Shown piece by piece: positions 1-11,127 of a stretch of DNA of 64,000 nucleotides. The position numbers and the translations under genes were made by a program. The stretch is taken from NCBI GenBank assembly GCA_025677815.1, contig JAIXMP010000004.1, forward strand, positions 682,001 to 746,000, read 5' to 3'. Each line of letters starts with the position of its first letter. Position 1 is the stretch's first letter. Source of the DNA: Phascolomyces articulosus (Eukaryota; Mucoromycota; Mucoromycetes; Mucorales; Lichtheimiaceae). The notes under the pieces are model-generated. The model was not told the DNA's origin, searched no databases, and worked only from the letters and a program-made list of their open reading frames with translations.

Positions 1-88
1 CTATCTTTATTTATTTTATTATTTGAACCATAACTGATCGTCTCATACACCTTTATTAATATCTTTATTACTTTATTTACTCTTTTAG

Positions 89-293
89 AAGGCTCTCTAC
101 CGCGGACAGAACGCTTCAATATATGACTTTATGCGTCAAGGCTATGGTATTGGAAACTCGACGGTTGTTACACACCCAGGATAACGACCAAGATGATCTT
201 GACGATGTAATGGAACCACCAATTGAAGATACGTGTTTTAGTTGGTTATTTGTGGCATTATTTAATTTTTATGACAATGCGAAAAGTGTCTAA
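89..293 (+). CDS. 3' end of an unidentified gene (last exon, partial)
   Basis: A pyrimidine-rich tract ends in AG at 87-88. From there one reading frame stays open for about 67 codons to a TAA at 291-293. The composition looks coding: a helical stretch (YMTLCVKAMVLETRRLL), then an acidic stretch (DNDQDDLDDVMEPPIEDT), then a hydrophobic end (FSWLFVALFNFYDNAKSV). The rest of the gene lies left of the window. A second frame is also open to a TAA at 182-184, so the frame choice is not certain. I do not recognise the family. It could be an intact final exon or one more of the decayed coding fragments seen elsewhere in the window. Confidence 0.4.
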
Positions 294-3200
294 TAATGGT
301 AAGATAAAATTTCAAAGAAAGTATAAAAGTAGGGTCGATTGCCCCGCGCGATACTCGAACATAGTCTCTTCATTTTTATTATCTGATGGCCCGTAATTAT
401 TTTCTACAGCTCAATAAGAAAATCATGGCTCATTTTCATTTTTGGTGGCCGAATTTAACTTCCAACGCTGTATATATAAAGAAAAGAGATACGATCGTCA
501 TATGTATGTTTTGTACTTTTGGGATTGGACCTTATTCAATTGCAGCACCATTGATATAATTCTTTGTTCCAATGGACTTTTATTTTTAGTCCCTGACCAT
601 AAAATGTCACCCGAATTCTCAGCAACAAGTAATTGTATAATATCCTAAAGAATGATACCACTTCTTCCTATTTTACTATAGAGTGATAAAGAGATGTCAT
701 ATAGTAGTATATATACTTAACATGTATGTCGACTTGACTATTTGTTGAAGCATTTATTATAAGCTAATGGTACTTGTACAAAAGTAGAAATTGGGAGAAA
801 ACTACTTTGAAACTCATTGAGTTGTGTCAGAGTATACAACAGATGCAACAAGTATCATGATGGTGGTGCCATCCATCCACTGTTGTGTTGTACACTACAT
901 CATCGAGACCAACCATTTATTAAACTCACTATAATATATATATAAAGTCCGAGACTTGCATGTAATAGTCAGTTATACATGATTTTCTATCAAACATGCA
1001 CTACCGATCTATATGAATAAAGAGGCTTTTGCTCATTATAACAGCACCATTTCATTTTGTAGGAGTTTGACTTGCTTAGTAGTAGTACGAGATGCATGGT
1101 TTTTTTTTTGATTTGCCAACTCCTACTTGTTCAGTGTTGGTGTAACTTTATCTGTTTTTTTGCCATCCGGAACAACTCCTAATTCAAAATTGGTCTTACA
1201 ATAGATCCATGATGGAGAAAGGATGGATGATCTTATTCCATAATAGTCACTGGCTGCAGTTAACTACATATGAATGGTATTCGAAGTTTACATAGGCTCA
1301 GTCTATTGCTGATGATGACAATTAGTTTCAATCCTCTAAAGTAAATACTTTCAGCTTCTCATTAAAGTATATTATTACTAGATGTTAGCAGAGTAATCAT
1401 TAGCTGTTGTCATATTTATGATTGAATAAAAACAACAACACCCCATCACCATCCAAGTAGTTTCTTTAGGAATGATAATAATGATGTGTTCAACTTTATT
1501 ATTATATATTGAAAGAGAAAAGACGGGTGTGTCATGATGATTGAAAAATCAACACAATAGACAAAGTAGATCAGATCTTCAAAAAAAAATAAGTAATATA
1601 TGAGTGGGAGAAAAAAAAGATAATCTTTGAATCAGTGAAGCAACAGTAAGTTGGTCATGTGGCATTGACTTTTATCTGTAACAGAGTTCAATACTAATTC
1701 ATTAAATAAAACTAACTCTATGACATTACTGTTACAAGGTATAGAAAATGAAATCAATGATAACCATTGAACGTTGAAGAACCTCTAATATAACTTTAAA
1801 GTAAGTCATCTTTTGGTGTATATACTAAAAAGTTTAGCATCTATTAATTGTTTATTGCTTTGAAATGGATAAAGCGACTGAAGAGAATGATACATCAGAT
1901 ACCATAGAGACAAAAAGAAGTATACATATAATATATAAACCAAAAAATCAAAAAAAGGCTTTTATCACAGCCCAATACGTAATATTTTTTTAGAGAGAAA
2001 TCATTGAACTGATAATGGTGCAAATACAATGATTGAGTTAAGAGATGAAATCAAGATGAAATATGGAAATATAGCCTGAAACGGAAAACTTGTAATAGGT
2101 GATTCTTCAAGAAGATGTTCCAATGAAAAATAACACATAAAAGGATTAATACCGTCACACCAAACATGGACATAAAGTCCAATTGTGAAAGCATAAACTA
2201 AAATATATTTAATATGCATCCATGTCATTCATTATACCACACATCATAGTGCTAGTAGAGTTTATGTATCAGCTACAAAAAAAAATATTGTTACATAGTA
2301 TCATTTTATCTACTACACTTACATAAAACTCTGTTATTGTTGATGTTATTGAAAAAGATGACGTGTTTGAAACAATAGAATGTATTAAATGGAAATGGGG
2401 TAAGAGAACAATTTCTTTTTTCTTTAAAAAAAAATGGATCGTTGAATGCATTTTACAAAAAGTATTTATATAATTTCCAAACAAAACAGGAGCAAAGGTT
2501 CACCGGCCGGATTGTGTGTTTGTGTTATTTTTTTTTAAGTAAGCGTACATCACTCATCATAAAATTTGATAAATAAAAAAATATCCTCAATGTCTGTGTA
2601 CTTTTCGCATTATGCAGAACAAAAGAAGCACGCTTTCATTATTTGTCGTGTGGTGGTGATATTACTAATGATAAAGGGACGTGCAGAACTCATATAAATA
2701 TATAAAAAGCGATATACGTTCATCATGAGATATATATATATATATACTTTAAATTTCGATAAATCATGATAAATGGCATAACACCAACACAGTCCCCAAG
2801 ATATATAGGATATTGACAACTAACATAATGACTGGTCCGTTCCCCCCCCCCGAGATGATATTACAAATATACATTATTCACAAATATACATTATTCACTA
2901 ATTAACTTTCGACTTTGTACAAATGTGCAAAAGGGTCACCATGTGTTGTAATGTAATGATAAAATGATATATTTGCTGTTATTATTCTTGGTATGCAATA
3001 GAATTAAAAATCATTTTATTCAAGTCATAGATACTAAAAAAAAAAGATAATAAGAATTTTTATATTATTTAACTAATCATAATAATAACAACAACAAACA
3101 ATAGTCCTGGAATAGTATTAATATATACTTACTTTTGACTGTGTAAAATAATGATATGGATTTATCACAAACAAAAAAAAAGTATAGAAAGAAGTAATAG

Positions 3201-3568
3201 ACTATTACTTGTATGTGACGTTAGAAGAAATTAAAAATTGTACGTAGTAGTGGTTAGTTGTCATCATGGTTGTTACTATACATGTCACATGCTACGTTTG
3301 TTTTGCGTAGCAATTCTAAACAAATGAGATTTTTAAGGGCACACACACCCCTTGTCTGTCTGTTCACGGGATATGAAATAATTATGTCCAGGTGAGTTAT
3401 TAATCTTATTAAAAATATTGTTTAAGATAATAATAATAATATTTCTTCTTCTTTTTTTCTTTCATTGTAATGTATATATATATATTTATACATAGATAGA
3501 TTTCCGTCTCTCCCATTTTACTCTCGTTTTTTCACCTTATACCTCCATATCTCCATTATTAATTATCC
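294..3568. other. Intergenic region, AT-rich, no gene found
   Basis: This is 3.3 kb of AT-rich sequence with only short chance reading frames. It holds A and T runs, TA repeats (for example 2727-2746 and 3475-3485) and a C run near 2842-2851. Near 2872-2900 there is a short tandem duplication (ACAAATATACATTATTCA, twice). The last 100 bases, with pyrimidine-rich and TATA-like stretches, probably serve as the promoter and leader of the DCAF12-like gene. I see no RNA gene. Confidence 0.6.
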
Positions 3569-5672
3569 ATGTTACCCATATCGCCTTCATTATCAAATAC
3601 TTCATCATCATCTTCCTCTTCTTCGATATCATCATTATCGGATTCAAAAGCAAGTCAATCTGTTTATGATTATATCCATAAACGTCGTAGAGGATATTAT
3701 TTTCGACGAAGTAATCAAAGTCAAGATCGTCAAAAGATAATTCAGGCGTTACAAAAACGATCCGTTGCTACATTATCCGAGAATCCTATTGATCTCAAAG
3801 ATCATGATAAAATTTTTGCTTCTACATGGACGAGTATGTGTGAACAAAATATATATATATGTTGATAGTCTTCTTTCGTAACCCAGATTTTGTACATACA
3901 ACCATATAAGATGTGATACAATATGAAAAAAATGATATATATATATATATATATGTACAGAGTTGTTCATTAATCATAGGTGTTAAACTGAAATGCTAAA
4001 ATGATATTAGATAGTTCAAATGTAGTGGTGGGAACCAAGGAGAATAAGGTAAAAAATAATAACTAGCACTTCGACAGATATATCAAGTGACATAAAGAAG
4101 AAGAAAAAAGAAGCAATAAAGAAAAGATAAATTAAAACAATCACAACACACTCTATAAAGATTTTGGCATTGGATATTACCAATAGACATCCAACATGGA
4201 TCAATATACCATTGATAAAATTTCATGATCCAAAATCCACCTCTTTATCCAAATGTCCACAACGTGCTAGTAAAAGTATGGATCCACGCATGGTCAGTAG
4301 TACAACAAATAATCGACGACGAAATAAAGGAAGACGACATGGATCGAATAGCAGTCATAATGAAGAGGACGAAGGAGATGATGAAGAGAATAATGTATAT
4401 ATGCGTGAACCCATTACTCCTACAAGTATACGACAGCGGTTTGGACAACAAGTGCAGCAACAGCAAGGAAGAAGATCACCTTCATCATCACCACCTGGCG
4501 TAGTAGCAGGTGTTATGGCACCAACAGCAATGCACGTACAACAGTTAAATAAATGTGATGGAGTACGAAGTTTATCTGTGAATCCAAGTAAAACATTACT
4601 TGCAGTCGGCTTAGCCAATCCACCTGTCGTCATGATATATCGATTACCAGATTTTAATCCAATGGGTATCACAGCTGTCCGTGACCTCCACCGAGATGCC
4701 GTTTTTAGTGTACAATGGTTGGATGATATCACTTTTGTCACTGGGTCACGCGATGGAACGCTGGGATTATGGAAATGTGGCGACCCCACAGTTACTAAGA
4801 ACGGAGCTACTCTTGTCTTTGGTGAGGGTGGAGAAGAATTACAAAGGATTCCCCGATTTTGGACAAGTCATCAAGAGAGCGGCTATCACACTTCAAGAAT
4901 CCGAGACACTAAACTGACTGGACCCACGACGGCCGCAAGTTTATCAGCATGTGGGACAGTACAGATCTGGGATCTAAACCAACGTCAAAAGGTACATTTC
5001 TATTTATGTTGTTATAAATTTCTTCGTTTTTTTTTTTTTAATAAGAGTATATTTGTATATCCATTTTGCTTTATATATATACTATTTTTCAATATGGATT
5101 ATATATAGCAAAGAAATATCAAATTATGGCATACACGAGAACTTGTTTGTATGGCACCTCAACAACAAGGAAAAGGGTTGAATAATAGAAAAGGTCTATT
5201 AGCAGTTGGATCACAAGAGCATGTCACTCTATTAGATCCACGACTTTCATCCACTGCTTCTGCAGCCCAAGAGTTTCCTTCGCAAGATCAAGATTGGGGT
5301 GTACGTTCATTAGCATTTCAAGATCATATTGTTACATGTGGAGGAGGATTAGGTCATTTATCATTTTATGATATACGTAACAAGTCATTTATACCCTCTT
5401 CTTCTATGACAACAACAACATCAAAAATCACTACATCATCATCATCATCATCATTGTCTAGTAATAGTAGTGATACTTTTTGTTCTGTTTCTTCTGGATG
5501 GTTAGATGAATCAAGTTCCATTTATCAAACGTATTTTTATGGTCAACATCGATTAATGCCACAAGCCATTTATACTTTGGAATATAGTCCAGATGATTCA
5601 GGAAAATTGTTTACCGCTGGTGGACCTATTCAAAGTTCTTTACGTGGATGTTATGCTGCTTTATGGTGTTAA
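3569..5672 (+). CDS. DCAF12-like WD40 protein (CUL4-DDB1 substrate receptor family)
   Basis: Four exons join in phase: 3569-3833, 4011-4048, 4161-4991 and 5109-5672, giving 565 residues. The resemblance to animal DCAF12 runs along the whole length. Landmarks in order are KIFASTWT..VVVGTKENK, then NPSKTLLAVGLANPP, a YRLPDFNP strand, VTGSRDGTLGLW, LLAVGSQEHVTLLDPR, and the family's typical ending (KLFTAGGPIQSSLRGCYAALWC region). Exon 2 is only 38 nt and restores the conserved GTK strand, which supports the model. A poorly conserved Ser/Gln/Asp-rich insert lies at about residues 115-185. DCAF12 proteins carry substrates to CUL4-DDB1 ubiquitin ligases. That role is inferred here from family membership. 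The first 70 residues are a Ser-rich leader with a basic block (HKRRRGYYFRR), as in animal relatives. Confidence 0.88.
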
Positions 5673-6643
5673 AAAAAAGTAGTATATGTGTATATATATA
5701 TATTCATGCAAAAATACATTGTATTATTCTCATCGCCTTATATTAATAATTTTTTAAAAAATAATCCTCACTCTTTCTAATTACTATTTTTAAAACTACA
5801 CTTATAGATTATTATTATTATTATTATTATTCCCTCTATCTTCTACAATGTTATTTATCTGTTCATCTATCAACATCATCATTATTAAAAACAACGTTTG
5901 AAATAAAGTTGGGTGCCAAGTAAACTCATGTTACACATGGTGTAAGTAGCGGGAGTTATTTGCCATGTGTTTTCAGCCTATATATAACGCGTCTAGGCTT
6001 TAAATAACTGTCTTTTTTCTTCAACGATTTTTTTTATAAAGATGAGCAATTCATAAAGGTTTTTTTTTTGGAGCGTCACCAACTTTTAGGAGCCTTCATA
6101 AAATAAACCACGTTTTACTGTTCAATAATAATAAAAATATTTCGAATATTAAAGTGACTCAATTAAGACTGATTGTGCAAAAGTTTTCTCACAATCAGAT
6201 CGTTCCGGGTCCTACATTTTTTTTTCTTTCTTTTTTTAAATTCGATCACCTATATATAAAATAAAAATGATTTATATATGTATTAATCTTGAATATATAA
6301 ACTATGTGAATGCGCCATATATTTGTAACAGTTCTTGTAGCTCTTTTCGTTTTTAATACAAGGGCTGTTAGTCTAAGGCTTGGATGAAATTTTGCCACAT
6401 TGACTGACTCCCTCAGTCACATGTATTATATATAGTAAAGAGGGAGGAGAACATATTAGTATATGGGCTTCATTTGCATTAAACTTTTTTTTTTCCTTCT
6501 TTTCCTTTTCTGTTCTTAGTATTTTTTTTTTTTTGGCTGGATAACTTTGCCTTATTGTATTCAGCAAAACTGATATCTTTCTTTTTTATTTTATTTTATC
6601 ACTATTGAACTCTACCATATTACTTTAATAATATTTAAACACC
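5673..6643. other. Intergenic region between two + strand genes
   Basis: The 971 bp hold no gene I can support. An ATT microsatellite lies at about 5808-5831, and there are several T runs. The part near 6590-6643 is the likely leader of the F-BAR gene; its start codon sits in an ACC-ATG context. Confidence 0.6.
5808..5831. repeat. (ATT)n microsatellite
   Basis: About eight ATT units run in tandem 3' of the DCAF12-like gene. Similar short trinucleotide runs occur at about 8282-8304, 41135-41154 and 59380-59400. Confidence 0.8.
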
Positions 6644-9600
6644 ATGACAACCATTTCCTTACAACAACCTCCCAATTTTATACCACCACGCATGTCTGAT
6701 CATTTTTGGGTAAAGACATAAAAAAAACCTTAATATATAAACTTTGTTTTTTTTTGTTCACCATGTTGATTGGGCGTTTTTGCTTCTTTCGCATTCTCTC
6801 CATAGGCAAACGATAATACAGCCCTTAACAATATCCTCGAACGATTATTAAAATCGAAACGAACATGTGAAACCATTTTAAAAATGTTTGAAAAAAGGTG
6901 TTCATAATAAAAAAAGAGAGAGAGAGAGAAACGATAATTTTATATCTTATATAAAACACAGAAGAAATACTTATGAGGCGTATATTTTGTTAACTTTGAT
7001 GATGATAGAGCTCAAATTGAACAGGATTATGGAGAACGATTATTAAAATTATCCCAAATACGATTATCTGAAAGTGAAGAACCTTCCAGTACATTTTCAG
7101 AAACATTACAAAGTATACCAACGGCAACAGAGGCAGCTGCTCGCGCTCATATTGATCTTGCACAACAAATTCATCATTTATTGGAAACTCCATTATCCGC
7201 GTTTATCAAGGAGCAAAAAGCAGTACGAAAATCGGTAATGAAAAATGGAATCATAAATATTACTCATATAAAAGGGGTGGCGAAAAATAAGGAGGAAGGC
7301 TTTGTGGAAAAAGTATTTGTGTGTGTGTGTGTTATGGTTAGTTCATTTTGGTTGGATGGTTTTGAAGAATTATACAGGTCTTTTTTTTTTTTTTATACAG
7401 AAAAAAAAATGCGGGTTGTTTTTTTTATTTTTTATTTCTTGGCATTTCCGTTTTGAAGCTTACATATCTATTTTTATATTATAGACAATGGCAGAAATTG
7501 ACAAGATACAAAACTTGAGATATATGCATTTGGATAATGTAAAACGAGTAAGTTTTTATTGTTATATCCTAGCGTACTTTTTTTTTTATTCTATTTGTTA
7601 TGTCACCATTTATGTATGTGTGTGCTATGTATGACAATGGTTTAGATAGTAAATTTATAGTTTTTTTCTTTTCTATTTAAAATAGTCGCGTGAAGCATAT
7701 ATGACTGAATGTAACAAGTTGAAGAATTACGAAGGAGATCGACAAGGAGATGAATTGATGCAGGTAATGGATTTCCCACCCAAACAAAAAATAATTCACA
7801 CCAAAATATACCTTTTTTTCTACCACTCTCCTCTCTCCCCCCTCTACTTTCTATATCTCAATGTATCCCCTAAAATAAGTGAGGAGAGGATAGATAAATA
7901 GGTTGATAGAGAAATAATATGATTAGCTTTTTTCTTAATGCAATACTAACGATAATTTTTCATATTGTTCTAGATTAAGCAAAAAACAGCAACAGTAGGT
8001 AATGTAACATGTGGTGTACGATTTTTTTTTGGTCCAAATATTAATATATTTATATGGTTTGTACTCCACTAACATGAACAAAATTATTATAGATCACGAA
8101 TATAAGTTATCGGTGGGAATTCTAGAATCTGTTACAAACAATTGGATAGAAGAATGGAAAAAATCATGTAATACATTTCAAGAATTGGAAGAAAAACGTC
8201 TAAGTTATTTAAGTGGGACTTTACTTGCGTAAGTTGAACGATTTATTATTGTTATTTTTGCGAGTATACATTGAACAACCAGATTATTATTATTATTATT
8301 ATTAGATATGCAAACATGATATCCAATGTGTATACAATTGATGATCAGGTAAAAAAAAAAGATGATACCAGGACAGGGGTGTGTATGAGGATCAGGTAAA
8401 ATAAAGGGCAGATCGAATTAAATATGGGATTCTACATAAATATTATTATAGTCTTGTGATCGTATAAAAGGTGGGTTAGACAACCTCAGCATTGCCGCGG
8501 ATATTTACACGTTTATACACTCTAAAGGAACTGGTTCCACAGTACCAGGTTTGTGTTGTTTTTATTTTTTATTTCTAAAACAATTCATTGTATAAACGGT
8601 TTTACCATATTCATCCTTATTGTACGACCTTAGAGATACCAAAATACACATGCCATCATGATTTCGATCAAGCTCCCGAACTATCAGTTCAAACAACGCC
8701 ACGTACGGTTCGAGAAATCAATATACCAGTAAAAGATGATGAAGAACTTCGATCTGTTAGTGATCAATTACGAAAATTACCATCTACAAGAACTCATACA
8801 CTTGAAAGCACTGTAATTAGATTTATTTTTATTTTTTGGTTTGATATATATTTATGAGAGATGTGTGGATCTTAATAATAGGAGTGATTATACATATAGA
8901 AAGACCAAGAATCACCCTCTTCTCTTACCAAACCAACAGAAGATAAAACTGAAGAAATGTAAGTGGATAATATCAGATTGAACCAAAGTGAAAAAGTGCA
9001 TGTTTAGTGAAGTTAAATATATTGATGTAAACATCCTTCTGTAATATTCTTTGGGGACATGTGTTTTATGCATTTATAGACCAAAAGATCAAACGATCCG
9101 AGATAAAGCACTCCCACCACCACCTCCACCAGCACAAACAAATCCTAATAATGAAGTAAGAATTATTTCAATGATAAGTTTTAAAAAAATGATGGTATTA
9201 ATTAAAAAAATGGAAATAGAGCTCTACATTTCTCGAAATTCAACCACCACAAGTTGAAAAAGGTAAAAAATACATATATATCCATTTTATTTTATCACCA
9301 ACTATCAAATATAATTCACAACTGATGATTATTATACCATTGGGTAGACATTGATGACTATCACTTAGCAACTATTCAACGATCACCTGCCACTATACCT
9401 TATCCCCACGAACCACTTGTTGTTGAACGACCCACACCACAGTATCCACCTTTACCTTCCTCTACTACCATTACGACACCATCACCGCAGGAGTTACAAC
9501 AACAAAGAAAATCAAGAGATTTTACATCTCCTGTTATTGATTATGAGAGTCGAATTTCTGCAAATAACACATCACCTGTTCATACTACACACACCGCCAA

Positions 9601-10406
9601 TAATAATATGACACACCATATCACACGTAATGCAGGTTTTTTGGAACAACAGCATCCAAAATCACTACAACAACAACATCAAGAATACCAGCAGCATCAG
9701 CAACAACAATACCAACAACAGCAACCAGTGCATCGTGGTGATGATCCAACACTTTTACGTAAAGGGAAAAAGAAAAATAAACCTTATGCTGTTTTCCCCT
9801 TCTTAAAGAAAAAGTCGGATGATGATAGTGGTGGGAAGCCTAGGTTTTCATTGGGACTATTAGGACCGAAAAAAGATGATAAGAAGTCACCTACCAATTC
9901 ATCTCATACATCGCCACAAAGTCTTTCATTCCCGGATCATCATACCTATACCTCTTCTGCAGCAGCAGCAATAGCAACAGCTGGTACTCCTCCTCCACCA
10001 TTTGAAAATCGATTTAATACCATTGCCTCAAAATTAGCATTAGAAGATGGAACGCCTGTACTTGAATATGGTAAGAAGATTTGTAACAATGACGTCAAAA
10101 AGAAAAAAAATGGTTGAAATTGACTTATCAATGTTTTTGTTTTTTTTCTAAAGTGAAAGCACAATGGAGTTATGATGCAAAGGTAAATAAATGATAATAG
10201 TAATAAACATTAAAGAATAAACAAACATTGACTAACTAAACTATATCTAGATCGAATCTGAAATCACATTTTCGAAAAATGACATATTAGCAGTGATTGA
10301 AAAGAAACGCGACGGATGGTGGGATGCTCAAATTGTTCATAGTGATAAACATGTTACACATCCTCGAGGACTGGTTCCAGGAAACTTTATGGAAACGTAC
10401 TCTTAA
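6644..10406 (+). CDS. F-BAR and SH3 domain protein (Cdc15/Imp2/Hof1-like)
   Basis: Sixteen exons join in phase: 6644-6709, 6806-6897, 7009-7234, 7485-7547, 7686-7763, 7974-7998, 8093-8228, 8306-8348, 8452-8548, 8634-8812, 8900-8958, 9080-9155, 9220-9262, 9348-10070, 10154-10182 and 10251-10406. They give 696 residues. Residues 17-275 form an F-BAR domain: it starts FWANDNTALNNILERLLKSK and later reads RAQIEQDYGERLLKLSQ and VTNNWIEEWKKSCNTFQELE. A long disordered middle follows, rich in Pro, Gln, His and Lys. Residues 636-696 are an SH3 domain (AQWSYDAK, DGWWDAQ, RGLVPGNFMETYS). Proteins of this build bend the plasma membrane and scaffold actin at the division ring or at sites of endocytosis. 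Which of these applies is not settled by the sequence. The 25-nt exon 6 and 29-nt exon 15 are unusually small. Confidence 0.9.
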
Positions 10407-10574
10407 ATTCACCCCCTTCCCTCCTTCTCAACTCCCCGTAAATATATATAATATATCGTTATTTATTCTTCTATTCACTAACTACTACTATGTACCATAA
10501 TATATTATTTTTTTTCTTTCAAAAAAAAAAGCAACATTTTGTCTCGATAATAACAAATGATTTTATTTTTATTA

Positions 10575-10910
10575 TTATTGCGGCCGTTGATGAAGTTGAG
10601 CTGCATGACCTTCATCTTGATATCCTGTTTCACTATCCCAAGCACCTTCATTTTCGCCTTCTTCGATGGCAGGTGTTCCACTGGACGAAGTCGTCCTTGA
10701 AGTCTCAGCAGTGTGACTCTTTTGTTGGTTTTGGAATTTATCACATTTTTGGGCGTTTTCTTTATTGTTCTTTTGCATCATGGCCGAAAACTCTTTCCAT
10801 GGCATGTTCATATATCCTTTTTGTTGTGCAGGAGTAATAACCGACGGGTCTTCATCGATCAAATTGGGTACTTTCTTTAGTCGTTCGAGATGAGATTGTC
10901 CAGGATCCAT
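10575..10910 (-). CDS. Small hydrophilic protein of unknown function
   Basis: This single-exon gene of 111 residues lies between the convergent F-BAR gene (168 bp away) and the ABC-F gene (217 bp away). The N-terminus is MDPGQSHLERLKKVPNLIDE. A PWKEFSAMMQKNNKENAQ segment follows. The C-terminal half is Ser/Thr/Glu/Gln-rich and looks disordered. There is no signal peptide or membrane segment. I do not recognise a family. The evidence that it is real is coding-like composition, the lack of a better gene on the opposite strand, and a clean gap on both sides with AT-rich TATA-like sequence upstream (about 10978-10995). Confidence 0.6.
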   Translation of the reverse strand: MDPGQSHLERLKKVPNLIDEDPSVITPAQQKGYMNMPWKEFSAMMQKNNKENAQKCDKFQNQQKSHTAETSRTTSSSGTPAIEEGENEGAWDSETGYQDEGHAAQLHQRPQ

Positions 10911-11127
10911 TATTGTATATAGAAAAATTAATAAGAAAAAAGGTATAGAAAATTAAAAAAAAAGAAATCCAAAGGTATATAAATATATTTAAACTTTATG
11001 CATGGAAAAAAAAATTGTTTGTTACATGATTCCTCAATTGATTTTTCAATCAGGCCGCGGAAACAAAAAAAAAAAAGTGCATTTTTTATTATTATTATTC
11101 AAGTCTCAAATATGTGAAACCTTTTTT

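Noticed and set aside
300..380. GC-richer stretch (GATTGCCCCGCGCGATACTC) as a possible tRNA or small RNA
   Set aside because: It does not fold into a cloverleaf and has no intact A and B box pair; I found no tRNA anywhere in the window.
1308..1360. Possible C/D-box snoRNA (TGATGA near 1310)
   Set aside because: No matching D box or closing stem could be found at a suitable distance.
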